Assembly: GCF_000378985.1 (NCBI RefSeq)
Contig: NZ_KB905370.1
Coordinates: 1,097,330 to 1,161,329 of the forward strand
From: Ensifer sp. BR816
GTDB lineage: Bacteria; Pseudomonadota; Alphaproteobacteria; Rhizobiales; Rhizobiaceae
DNA length: 64,000 bases
Direction of reading: 5' to 3'
Shown: piece by piece, positions 1 through 7,392 of the stretch
Position numbering within the stretch: the first letter of the stretch is position 1
Layout of the letters: every line of letters begins with the position of its first letter
Position numbers and translations under genes: made by a program
The notes under the pieces: model-generated
The model's input: only the letters and a program-made list of their open reading frames with translations
Databases searched by the model: none
What the model was told of the DNA's origin: nothing

Positions 1-980
1 TGGCGGGTGGAGCGGACCTTGGCGAAGCATTCGAAGCCGCGGCTGGCTGCTTCGTCGATTTCCTCGTCGCCCAGCCAGTTGACGTCGCGCAGATAGACGC
101 GGCGGGTCTCGAGCGCCTCTTTCGGCCCGACGATGACGCGGCGCGAGCGGGCGTCGAGATAGACGACATAGAGCGGCTCGCCGGTCGCGACCCCGATGCC
201 GCGCCGCTGGCCGATCGTATAGTGCAGGATGCCCTCATGGCTGCCGAGCACGCGCCCGTCGAGATGGACGATCTCGCCGGCGAGCGCCGCGTTCGGCTTC
301 AGTTTCGAGACGATGTCGCTGTACTTGCCCTGCGGCACGAAACAGATGTCCTGGCTGTCGGCCTTCTTGGCGACGACGAGGCCCATCTCCTCGGCGAGCG
401 CGCGCGTCTCGGGCTTGGAGAGGCTGCCGAGCGGAAAGCGCAGATAGTCGATCTGCTCCTGGGTGGTCGCAAAGAGGAAATAGCTCTGGTCGCGCTCCGC
501 GTCGGTCGGCCGGTAGAGGGCGCGCTGCCCGCAATAGCGCGGTTTCGGGCTCGGCCGGGAGCGGATGTAATGGCCCGTCGCCAGCGCGTCGGCGCCGAGT
601 TCCTGGGCGGTCGCCAGGAGATCGGCAAACTTGACCGTCTGGTTGCAGGCAACGCACGGTATTGGCGTTTCGCCGGCGATGTAGCTTTCGGCGAAGGGAT
701 TGATCACCGTCTCGCGGAAGCGCGCCTCGTAATCGAGCACATAATGGGGGATGCCCAGCGTCTCGCAGACGCGCCGCGCATCGTCGATATCCTGCCCGGC
801 GCAGCAGGACCCGGCCCGGTGCACCGCCGCGCCATGGTCGTAGAGCTGCAGCGTGATGCCGAGAACGTCGTAGCCCTCGCGTTTGAGCAGCCCCGCGACC
901 ACGGAGGAGTCGACGCCGCCGGACATGGCGACGACGACACGCGTATCTTCGGGCTTGCGGTCAAAATCGAGACTGTTCAC
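1..980 (-). CDS. mnmA: tRNA-specific 2-thiouridylase MnmA (3' end cut by window edge)
   Basis: Cytoplasmic enzyme that transfers activated sulfur to U34 of tRNA Lys/Glu/Gln, using ATP. About 326 codons are visible. The start is a GTG giving [20 protein letters not shown], followed by the PP-loop motif SGGVDSS. Further in come CCAGQD, then [10 protein letters not shown], which contains the first catalytic cysteine, and SQDICFVP, which contains the second. The reading frame stays open to base 1, so the C-terminal beta-barrel lies outside the window. No ATG is available near the N-terminus and the GTG fits the family start. The gene diverges from sciP. Identification is confident; the start is likely but not proven. 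Confidence 0.93.
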   Translation of the reverse strand, partial: MNSLDFDRKPEDTRVVVAMSGGVDSSVVAGLLKREGYDVLGITLQLYDHGAAVHRAGSCCAGQDIDDARRVCETLGIPHYVLDYEARFRETVINPFAESYIAGETPIPCVACNQTVKFADLLATAQELGADALATGHYIRSRPSPKPRYCGQRALYRPTDAERDQSYFLFATTQEQIDYLRFPLGSLSKPETRALAEEMGLVVAKKADSQDICFVPQGKYSDIVSKLKPNAALAGEIVHLDGRVLGSHEGILHYTIGQRRGIGVATGEPLYVVYLDARSRRVIVGPKEALETRRVYLRDVNWLGDEEIDEAASRGFECFAKVRSTR

Positions 981-1047
981 GGGATCCAATCCGCCATCGG
1001 GGCGCGGCCTGTCGCTGCCGATGCCCTGTTTTTACCTACTGCATTGT

Positions 1048-1096
1048 CAAAGTGCTACAGCGCTCCTTGCGCGTCTGATGACGCGCGGCGCTGTAG
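1048..1096. repeat. rhizobial palindromic intergenic repeat, copy 1
   Basis: A 49-bp imperfect palindrome that starts CAAAGTGCTACAGCG and ends CGCTGTAG. The core is GCGCGTC-tgat-GACGCGC. A near-identical copy lies at 19642-19692. Both are intergenic. This type of extragenic palindrome is common in Sinorhizobium; it would form a strong hairpin in RNA from either strand. The rest of the 389-bp gap between mnmA and sciP (981-1369) shows no gene. Confidence 0.75.
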
Positions 1097-1369
1097 AGGC
1101 CGCGCGCTGGTCATGGCTGCGCTGGCGGTCTTCCTTCGGCTTTCTGTGCGGCGACATATAGAAACTTGTGCTTCGCGGGGCAAGAGTGCAGGCGTTCCGG
1201 CCGTGCGGCTGCCGATCAAAGCGGTATCTCCAGCCCCCCCTCACCGGCACTTTCGGGCCTTCAAGGTCGCTCAAATTATGAGCAAATTGTTACCGGCGGC
1301 TTAGGCAAATGTTAAATGTGGCAAGCTAAGGTCGCCTCCATATGGTCTTGAGTTTGTGTAGAGAGTCCC

Positions 1370-1645
1370 ATGACCGAAATGATGCGTCCACGCGTAAAAT
1401 ATGTCATCGGCCCCGATGGCAGTCCTCTGACGATCGCGGACCTGCCGCCGGCCAACACCCGGCGCTGGGTGATCCGCCGGAAGGCCGAGGTCGTCGCTGC
1501 CGTGCGTGGCGGCCTCTTGAGCCTTGAAGAGGCCTGCGAGCGTTACACCCTCACGGTCGAGGAGTTCCTGTCCTGGCAGTCCTCCATCAACGACCACGGT
1601 CTCGCCGGCCTGCGCACGACCCGCATCCAGCAATATCGCCACTGA
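1370..1645 (+). CDS. sciP: CtrA inhibitory protein SciP (DUF1153 family)
   Basis: A 91-residue helix-turn-helix protein. In Caulobacter SciP binds CtrA on DNA and blocks transcription of CtrA-activated promoters in swarmer cells. The hallmarks are VIGPDGSPLTIADLPP near residues 12-27, then RRKAEVVAAVRGGLLSLEEA and the conserved tail LRTTRIQQYRH. Length matches the family. The ATG at 1370 is preceded by GAGAG; in-frame ATGs at 1379 and 1382 are alternatives. A GAGTC (CcrM) site at 1363-1367 touches the translation start region. It lies 1.3 kb from ctrA, so regulator and inhibitor are nearly adjacent. Function is inferred from family. Confidence 0.9.
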   Translation: MTEMMRPRVKYVIGPDGSPLTIADLPPANTRRWVIRRKAEVVAAVRGGLLSLEEACERYTLTVEEFLSWQSSINDHGLAGLRTTRIQQYRH

Positions 1646-1797
1646 TCCATTTGCGACAGGGCCATACATCGAACCGGCGGCTCGGGACCTTCCCGCAGCC
1701 GCCGGTGTCGTTTCGGGGATAGACTGTAGTCGAAATCGGCTGTGCCTCGCAGATTTATCCCGTAGGATCGGCGCAGACGGCAGGTGAAGGAAGACCA

Positions 1798-2079
1798 ATG
1801 GAGATCGCTGAGGAGAAAACGGGCGCAAAGGGCCGCTACACGGCGACCATCGACGGACACACCGGCGAAATGACCTATACCAGATCGTCGCCGCAGCTCG
1901 TGATCGTCGATCACACTTTCGTGCCGGACGAATTGCGCGGTAAAGGCGTCGGACAGGCGCTTGCGAGACACGCGGTCGAGGAAGCGCGCAAGGGCGGCTG
2001 GAAGATCATTCCACTTTGCCCGTTCATGCGCGCACAGGTCATGCGTCATCCGGAGTGGCAGGACACAATCCAGGCATAG
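1798..2079 (+). CDS. small GNAT-like N-acetyltransferase (YjdJ type)
   Basis: A 93-residue protein of the short Gcn5-related acetyltransferase type. It contains the acetyl-CoA binding signature in DELRGKGVGQALARHAVEEA (residues about 44-63), after the strand LVIVDHTFV. The C-terminal IIPLCPFMRAQVMRHPEW is typical of this short family. AAGGAAG sits 5 nt before the ATG. The substrate is unknown; the short GNATs lack the full-length fold and have few characterised members. It is followed by a strong terminator and is convergent with the fliJ-like gene. Confidence 0.85.
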   Translation: MEIAEEKTGAKGRYTATIDGHTGEMTYTRSSPQLVIVDHTFVPDELRGKGVGQALARHAVEEARKGGWKIIPLCPFMRAQVMRHPEWQDTIQA

Positions 2080-2104
2080 CCGCCGCCATTTTTCTCGCAA
2101 GACG

Positions 2105-2137
2105 AAGGCCCGCCTCCCGAAAGGGAAGCGGGCCTTT
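2105..2137. terminator. intrinsic terminator between GNAT gene and fliJ-like gene
   Basis: Stem AAGGCCCGCCTCCC with loop gaaa and complementary GGGAAGCGGGCCTT, one mismatch, ending in TTT on the plus strand. It lies between convergent genes, so it may work in both directions. Confidence 0.8.
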
Positions 2138-2200
2138 GCTACTCCTCGAGCAGGCCTTCCGTCGCTGCGGTCCTGGTTTGTGCCAGCCGACCGCCTCTTC

Positions 2201-2551
2201 TCAGGCGCGAAGCCGCGCCGACGAATCCCGCTCCTCAAGCGCTGCGGCCTTGGCATACTCGGCCTGAACTTCGGCAAGCGCGAGTTCGGCCGCATCCTGC
2301 TGCATCTTCAACTCGCGGATCGACACCTGGAGGTTATCGGCGCGCTGGCGCGCAGCCTTGGCAAAGGTCGGATAGGCGAAATGCGAGGGATCGGAAATCC
2401 CCGACTTCTTTTCCTCGAAGACGATCTGGCCTTCGAGATCCTTGGTCATCCGCTCGAACTCGGACATCATCATCTGAAGCTGGCTCAACTGACGCTGCTT
2501 CTCCCGCACCTGAAATTCCTTCAGGCGGGTAAGGCTCTCACGTGGTTTCAT
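2201..2551 (-). CDS. FliJ-like coiled-coil protein
   Basis: A 116-residue, almost entirely helical, charged protein (MKPRESLTRLKEFQVREKQR, then long heptad-like runs to AALEERDSSARL). Length and composition match the FliJ family, the soluble chaperone/stalk of the flagellar type III export ATPase. The ATG at 2551 has GGGAG 8 nt upstream; a TTG two codons earlier is less likely. The gene diverges from ctrA across a 443-bp region and no other flagellar gene is nearby. CtrA controls flagellar genes in many alphaproteobacteria, which would suit this position. FliJ identity is by fold-type resemblance, so moderate. Confidence 0.65.
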   Translation of the reverse strand: MKPRESLTRLKEFQVREKQRQLSQLQMMMSEFERMTKDLEGQIVFEEKKSGISDPSHFAYPTFAKAARQRADNLQVSIRELKMQQDAAELALAEVQAEYAKAAALEERDSSARLRA

Positions 2552-2994
2552 ACGCAATACTCCCGTGGATAGCGAGACCCCGGTTACCGATTCCTGCGCC
2601 CGAATGCCGGCCCGTGTGGGCCGGAAACAAAAAACGACTGCGGTCTTAACAAATACCTACCGCTGGTAACCTTTCGTTTACGGGCATCATTAATCATAGG
2701 TGCGATGATTTAAGGCTCCGTAAATACTGAGGTACGAAATGTGGCGCCTTCAGCAATTGCGAGTCGAAAGAGTCAGATAGCGGCACTTCCTCATCTAACG
2801 CATGAGGAAGGCCATTTCAGATTCACCTTTTGAATCAGGAGACTGCTAAAAATATTTAACATTTTCGATACACCTTGCCAGAGTGAATCAGAATTTGTTA
2901 ACCATTTGATGGCAGCCTCCAAATCAGGCAACGACTGGATCCGTATCGCGTAAGGGGGCCACGATGACCTTGGGCGGCGGAAAAGGGGAAGACT
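2552..2994 (+). promoter_or_regulatory. ctrA upstream region with five GANTC sites and a CtrA-like box
   Basis: No gene is seen in this 443-bp AT-richer gap. GANTC (CcrM methylation) sites occur at 2761-2765, 2770-2774, 2820-2824, 2832-2836 and 2885-2889. A TTAA-N7-TAAA sequence at 2710-2724 is one base from the CtrA box TTAA-N7-TTAA. A perfect 9-bp inverted repeat, CTTCCTCAT/ATGAGGAAG with 7-nt spacer, lies at 2786-2810. In Caulobacter and S. meliloti ctrA is known to be transcribed from more than one promoter with CcrM and CtrA input. The assignment of these sites here is inference from motifs. Confidence 0.7.
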
Positions 2995-3696
2995 ATGCGG
3001 GTTCTACTGATCGAAGACGACAGCGCGACGGCGCAAAGCATTGAGCTCATGCTCAAGTCCGAGAGTTTCAACGTCTACACCACCGATCTCGGGGAAGAAG
3101 GCGTCGATCTCGGCAAGCTTTACGACTACGACATCATTCTCCTCGACCTGAACCTGCCGGACATGTCGGGCTACGAGGTCCTGAGAACCCTGCGCCTGTC
3201 GAAGGTCAAGACCCCGATTCTCATCCTGTCTGGCATGGCCGGCATCGAAGACAAGGTCCGGGGGCTCGGCTTCGGCGCCGACGACTACATGACCAAGCCT
3301 TTCCACAAGGACGAGCTGGTGGCGCGCATCCATGCGATCGTGCGGCGCTCCAAGGGCCACGCCCAGTCGATCATCGCCACCGGCGAGCTGATCGTCAACC
3401 TGGACGCCAAGACGGTGGAAGTCGGCGGCCAACGCGTGCATCTGACCGGCAAGGAATACCAGATGCTCGAGCTCCTGTCGCTGCGCAAGGGCACGACGCT
3501 CACCAAGGAAATGTTCCTCAATCATCTCTATGGCGGCATGGACGAGCCGGAACTGAAGATCATCGACGTCTTCATCTGCAAGCTGCGCAAGAAGCTCGCC
3601 AACGCCGCCGGCGGCGCCAACTATATCGAGACTGTCTGGGGCCGCGGCTATGTGCTGCGCGAGCCCGACGGCAACGATTACCTGGAAACCGCCTGA
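2995..3696 (+). CDS. ctrA: cell-cycle master response regulator CtrA
   Basis: A 233-residue OmpR-class transcription factor. The receiver domain (1-115) has the acidic pocket EDD at 7-9, phospho-acceptor D51, switch S79 and K101 in TKPF. The winged-helix DNA-binding domain (about 125-230) contains [17 protein letters not shown] and the end [15 protein letters not shown], both diagnostic of CtrA. Phospho-CtrA binds TTAA-N7-TTAA to activate cell-cycle genes and repress replication initiation. The neighbours sciP and chpT are its inhibitor and phosphodonor. Translation starts at the ATG after GGGGAAGACT. The C-terminus ends LETA, of interest because CtrA is a ClpXP substrate in relatives. Confidence 0.97.
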   Translation: MRVLLIEDDSATAQSIELMLKSESFNVYTTDLGEEGVDLGKLYDYDIILLDLNLPDMSGYEVLRTLRLSKVKTPILILSGMAGIEDKVRGLGFGADDYMTKPFHKDELVARIHAIVRRSKGHAQSIIATGELIVNLDAKTVEVGGQRVHLTGKEYQMLELLSLRKGTTLTKEMFLNHLYGGMDEPELKIIDVFICKLRKKLANAAGGANYIETVWGRGYVLREPDGNDYLETA

Positions 3697-3744
3697 TTTC
3701 TACTTGGCCGCCACCCGCCAGGTTTTGACAGATCTACCCGCAGA

Positions 3745-3766
3745 CCCGCCCTACCCGGCGGGTTTT
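3745..3766 (+). terminator. ctrA intrinsic terminator
   Basis: CCCGCC-ctaccc-GGCGGG followed by TTTTGCTTTT, about 50 bases after the ctrA stop. A short GC-rich stem with a T-run on the plus strand. Confidence 0.75.
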
Positions 3767-3833
3767 GCTTTTGCGGCGACAGATTGAACACTGGTCGGGC
3801 GGGAGTTTGCCGGCACAAAGCCGGACGTGAAAA

Positions 3834-3855
3834 AGCCGCGGCAAGTGCCGCGGCT
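3834..3855 (-). terminator. intrinsic terminator of the receiver gene
   Basis: A perfect 9-bp stem (AGCCGCGGC, loop of 4, GCCGCGGCT). Read on the minus strand it is followed directly by TTTTT, immediately downstream of the 3882-4244 gene. Confidence 0.85.
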
Positions 3856-3881
3856 GCATCCTTCTACAGAGTCTCTATGGG

Positions 3882-4244
3882 TCAGGCGGCCATCGACTGA
3901 CCGGCGAAGACGCTCGTCAGGATCTTGCGGTCGAAGGGCTTCAGCAGGAAATCGTCGGCCCCGGCCCGCTTGCCGGCCATCATCTTCCGGAGATCCGCTT
4001 CGACGACGCAATAATAGATGCGCACCGACGCGCCTTCGGACAGCCGGCGAATATTGGCGATGAGCTCGAGGGCGCCGTCGAGGCCGGAGTCGACGATCAG
4101 GATGTTCGGCAGTTCAGCCTCGCAGCGGACAAGCGCCTCGAGGCTGCTCGGCGCCTCGGACACGAGGAAACCCATGCCCGACAGGATGCGCTTCCCGACC
4201 TTCCTCACAACATCCGAGCCATCGGCTATCATCAAGCGCCGCAT
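3882..4244 (-). CDS. orphan single-domain receiver protein next to chpT
   Basis: A 120-residue stand-alone CheY-like receiver with no output domain. The phospho-acceptor is D52 (ILIVDSG) and the conserved lysine is K102 in LLKPF. Two canonical positions are altered: the acidic pair is reduced to one acid (ADGSD, D8), and the switch Ser/Thr position is C79-V80 (IYYCVVEA). The start is the ATG 6 nt after AAGGAG; a TTG two codons upstream is rejected. It is encoded downstream of chpT on the same strand, separated by 260 bases that include a terminator. It is not CpdR or DivK by sequence as I recall them. A role in the CtrA phosphorelay is inferred from context only. Confidence 0.8.
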   Translation of the reverse strand: MRRLMIADGSDVVRKVGKRILSGMGFLVSEAPSSLEALVRCEAELPNILIVDSGLDGALELIANIRRLSEGASVRIYYCVVEADLRKMMAGKRAGADDFLLKPFDRKILTSVFAGQSMAA

Positions 4245-4442
4245 GTCCAACTCCTTCAGGCCTCATCGGACGCGAAAAGGCGTCCATGAAGCAAAACTAG
4301 AGAGATTTGGCAAAGAAACCGTTACCGCCACGGTTGACGGCCGATTTTCATTTCTCGCAAGGCAGTAGTCCGCCGAGACCTGTGAAACCGCCGCCGGAAG
4401 TCGGGAGCAGCGGGGACTTCGGGCAACCCGAGAAAAGAGAAA

Positions 4443-4474
4443 GGCCTCCATCACGGACGATGGAGACCTCTTTT
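4443..4474 (-). terminator. intrinsic terminator of chpT
   Basis: GGCCTCCATC and GATGGAGACC form a 10-bp stem with one mismatch and a 6-nt loop. On the minus strand it is followed by TTTCTCTTTT, 31 bases after the chpT stop. Confidence 0.8.
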
Positions 4475-4504
4475 ATGCCATGGAGTGGTCGGCAGGCGCC
4501 CGGA

Positions 4505-5149
4505 TCAGGCTTCGGTGCGAGCGGTGAAGACGATCTCCTCGCCGGTCGAGGCGACGTCGATCACCATACCGGCCTCCTCGGCGAGCAGGACCGTGTAATA
4601 GGGCTGGATCGAGTGGGCGTCTACCGCCTCCTCGGGGGTGCCGGAAAGGAGCTCGGTCAGCCGCGGCGGAACGCGCATCATCCGGCCCTTGGCAACAAGG
4701 GTAAAGACCGCATCGAACTCCGGGTTCTCCAGGGTGATGTCGATCGAGCCGCCGCGCGGAATCGCACCATAGGCGATCAGAAAGAGGTTCAAGAGCAGCT
4801 TTACCCGGTTCTTGGCGATGATCGCCCGCGGGCCGCCCCAGTTGACCTCCGTCTTCTTCTCCGCCGCGGCGAAGTCCTTGGCGGCCTTCTCCGCTTCGCC
4901 GGTATCGATCGACGCGCCGACCGAGCCGGAGGCGCCGAAGGCAAGCCGCGCGAACTTCAACCGCACCGAGGCATTGAGCGCGCTGGTGCGGATCAGGTCC
5001 ATTGCATCGGCGTCGGCGCCGCCCTCGTCCAGCAGTTCGAGGCCGTTATTGATGGCGCCGACCGGCGAGATGATGTCGTGACAAACCCGACTGCAGAGCA
5101 GCGCCGCAAGGTCGGGTCCCGTCAACGTCAGATTCGGATTCTTTGCCAT
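4505..5149 (-). CDS. chpT: histidine phosphotransferase ChpT
   Basis: A cytoplasmic phosphotransferase of 214 residues that relays phosphate from the hybrid kinase CckA to CtrA and CpdR. The DHp helix carries VCHDIISPVGAINNGLELL (near residues 22-41), whose histidine is phosphorylated. The C-terminal half is a degenerate GHKL-like fold (NRVKLLLNLFLIAYGAIPRGG) that lacks ATP-binding boxes, as in the family. Two adjacent ATGs exist (5152 and 5149). GGGAAG is better spaced for the second, so that is used. The upstream gap to eipA is 311 bp and holds promoters only. Proximity to ctrA matches other Rhizobiales. Confidence 0.93.
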   Translation of the reverse strand: MAKNPNLTLTGPDLAALLCSRVCHDIISPVGAINNGLELLDEGGADADAMDLIRTSALNASVRLKFARLAFGASGSVGASIDTGEAEKAAKDFAAAEKKTEVNWGGPRAIIAKNRVKLLLNLFLIAYGAIPRGGSIDITLENPEFDAVFTLVAKGRMMRVPPRLTELLSGTPEEAVDAHSIQPYYTVLLAEEAGMVIDVASTGEEIVFTARTEA

Positions 5150-5282
5150 CATTCTTCCCGTTCGGTTCCATCAGCATATCGACGCCTGGCGCTCCCCGCT
5201 GCGTCCGGCGAGGCTTTCCCGCGGGCCTGGCATAGCCATGCAGCCCGCGCCGATCAATAGGCCATAATGACATCACATTTGG

Positions 5283-5297
5283 TAAACCGATTATTAA
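5283..5297 (+). promoter_or_regulatory. CtrA-like box upstream of eipA
   Basis: TAAA-CCGATTA-TTAA: two half-sites with the exact 7-bp spacer of the CtrA consensus and one mismatch. It lies 164 bases before eipA in the eipA/chpT divergent gap. Inference from motif only. Confidence 0.45.
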
Positions 5298-5460
5298 GAG
5301 GATCGGTTCAAATTGTCAGGGCACCCCCGGATTTCGAGTGGAACCACGGAAAGCGGATCAGGTGCACTCGTTCGAGACCCGCGCTGGCCCGCGCAACCGA
5401 TGCATGAGCTGGTCATGACGGCCGGCGCGCGAGCCGCATTCGCGCCTGACGGAGGAAACG

Positions 5461-6054
5461 ATGCAGCCGATCATGAAGGCAACCGCAATGGCTGTCCGCG
5501 CCATTCTGACGACAATCCTGCTCTTGGGCAGCGCTCTGCTGTCCGCCGCGCAGGCTCAATCTCCGAATGGCAGCCAGTACACGATGCAGGAGATCGTCGA
5601 TGCCGGCCACGGCTTCTTCGGCGAGACCTCCGGCGGACTTGCGAAAGTCGTCGAGCGCGCCTTCGAGCGCTATGGCCTGCCGAACGGCTACATCCTCGGT
5701 CAGGAAGGATCCGGTGCCTTCATCGCCGGCCTGACCTATGGCGAGGGCGAACTCCACACCAAGAATGTGGGTCAGCACAGCGTCTTCTGGCAGGGCCCGT
5801 CGCTCGGGCTCGACTGGGGCGGTCAGGGCAGCCGGGCGATGATGCTCGTCTATAACCTGCCAAGCGTCCCGGCTCTCTACAAGCGCTTCGGCGGCGTATC
5901 GGGCTCGGCTTACGTCGTCGCCGGCGTCGGCATGACCGTATTGACCGACGAGCATGTCGTCGTCGTGCCGATCCGTACCGGCATCGGCGCGAGGCTCGGC
6001 CTCAATGTCGGCTATCTGAAGCTGACGCAGCAGCCGACGTGGAACCCGTTCTGA
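5461..6054 (+). CDS. eipA: DUF1134 envelope integrity protein (EipA-like)
   Basis: A 197-residue protein with a signal peptide (hydrophobic ILTTILLLGSALLSA, cleavage expected near AQAQS at about residue 33). The mature part is rich in small beta strands with glycine turns (GGVSGSAYVVAGVGMTVL, VVVVPIRTGIGARLGLN). That matches DUF1134, whose Brucella member EipA is a small periplasmic beta-barrel needed for envelope integrity and reported to be under CtrA control. GGAGG is spaced 5 nt before the ATG. Its place beside chpT/ctrA parallels Brucella. The family is assigned from recall; molecular function is unknown. Confidence 0.8.
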   Translation: MQPIMKATAMAVRAILTTILLLGSALLSAAQAQSPNGSQYTMQEIVDAGHGFFGETSGGLAKVVERAFERYGLPNGYILGQEGSGAFIAGLTYGEGELHTKNVGQHSVFWQGPSLGLDWGGQGSRAMMLVYNLPSVPALYKRFGGVSGSAYVVAGVGMTVLTDEHVVVVPIRTGIGARLGLNVGYLKLTQQPTWNPF

Positions 6055-6216
6055 TACCAAAAGGCCGCATACGAACCTCGGGGAGCGACCGAAGGACGTT
6101 CAATCTTGCAGTAATTGTTGCAGCTTTCGAGCCGTCGTGTTTACTGCAGGAGAAGGAAGTGACCGGCCGACAGCATGAGTGAATTGGGTCCGGTCCAGAC
6201 TTGAAACGGCCAGCAC

Positions 6217-7374
6217 GTGATTGAATATGCGCTCCTCTTTGCCCTGGGCTTCCTGACGGCGGCCATCATCGGCCTTCTGGTCGCGCCGGCCATTCAAAGG
6301 CGTATCGTTCGCTTTGCCGAGGACCGCTTGAAAGAGACGATGCCGCTGAGCCCACAGGAGGTTCGGGCCCAAAGGGACGCCGCGCGTGCCACCTATGCCG
6401 CCGAGAACGCAAAGATTTCGCAGACGCTCCGCCGCGAACGCGACAAGGGCGTGGCGCTGATGCTGGAGAATGAGAAGGCGCTTGGCGAGGCCCGCCGGTT
6501 GACGGGCGAAAACGCCGATCTCCACGCCCAACTTGCCGACATGAATGTCGAAGCCGCCGACATGCGCTCGACCATCCGCCAGCTCGAGCTGCGGCTCGCC
6601 GACGTGAGGGCGTCACACGATAACCAGCAGCGGGACAACGGCACCAAGGGTGAGGCGATCCGCAGTTTGAACAGCCAGATCGACAAACAGGCAGCCGAGC
6701 TCGACAGCCTGCGCATCGACCTGGCGGCGCGCGAAACGCAGATCGAACACTTGAGGAGCCGGGCCGCCGGTCTCAGCGACGAGCGCGAGGCCCTGCGCGC
6801 CGATCTCAAGGCCGAAAACGCCCGTGCGCGCGAAGTGGAGCTGCGCCTGGGCCGGGAAGAAAACCGAATACGCCAACTCGAGGCGAGGCTCGCCCGCGAA
6901 ACGGCCGCCAATGCCGACCGCGAAGCCGCGCTTGAGCGGCGCGCGGAAGAGATCGAGCGGCTGAAAACACGCGTAAAGGCAGCAAACCAGGAAGCCCGCG
7001 ACGCGGCGAAGACGCTCCGTCTGGCCGGCGCGAAACTGCCGAAGCGAGCGGTTCAGCACACGATCGACGGAATCGATGAGGCGGCTGAAGCGAATGGTGC
7101 GCCGCTCGACGCCGTTGCGACCAGTCTCTCGGATGACCTGCGCAATCGCGCGACGGCGCTCTCGGAACGTCTCGTCAATTCGAAATCCGCCGCCCATGAC
7201 GAGGCGCTGCGCGAGGAGGTCGCAGAGATTGCCGCCGGCATGGTGGCGCTCACGGCGGCGCGGGAGGGCCCATCCTCGCCGATCCACGGGCTTCTCGCCC
7301 GCGAGGAGGCGGGGAAGCCGGGAGCCGGCAAGAGCCTGGCGACGCGGGCCAAGGAAATGCTGCCTCCTGAATGA
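6217..7374 (+). CDS. membrane-anchored coiled-coil protein, function unknown
   Basis: A 385-residue protein with one N-terminal membrane segment (ALLFALGFLTAAIIGLLVAP, about residues 5-24). A very long charged coiled coil follows, from about 55 to 260, rich in Glu, Arg, Ala and Leu. The tail contains DEALREEVAEIAAGMVALTAAREGPSSP. The cytoplasmic coiled coil would be anchored in the inner membrane. The start is a GTG with weak upstream Shine-Dalgarno; no better ATG exists before the membrane segment. The overall design recalls RmuC-like or cell-division scaffolds but no catalytic domain is visible. I do not assign a function. Confidence 0.75.
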   Translation: MIEYALLFALGFLTAAIIGLLVAPAIQRRIVRFAEDRLKETMPLSPQEVRAQRDAARATYAAENAKISQTLRRERDKGVALMLENEKALGEARRLTGENADLHAQLADMNVEAADMRSTIRQLELRLADVRASHDNQQRDNGTKGEAIRSLNSQIDKQAAELDSLRIDLAARETQIEHLRSRAAGLSDEREALRADLKAENARAREVELRLGREENRIRQLEARLARETAANADREAALERRAEEIERLKTRVKAANQEARDAAKTLRLAGAKLPKRAVQHTIDGIDEAAEANGAPLDAVATSLSDDLRNRATALSERLVNSKSAAHDEALREEVAEIAAGMVALTAAREGPSSPIHGLLAREEAGKPGAGKSLATRAKEMLPPE

Positions 7375-7392
7375 GGGCGGCTCGGGCTTCCC

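Noticed and set aside
222..1304. 360-residue plus-strand frame over mnmA
   Set aside because: It is antisense to a clear mnmA frame, with no recognisable domain; it arises from the GC-rich codon structure.
1290..1310. Possible CtrA box before sciP (TTAC-N7-TTAG)
   Set aside because: Both half-sites deviate from TTAA; too degenerate to report as a site, although SciP genes are CtrA-regulated elsewhere.
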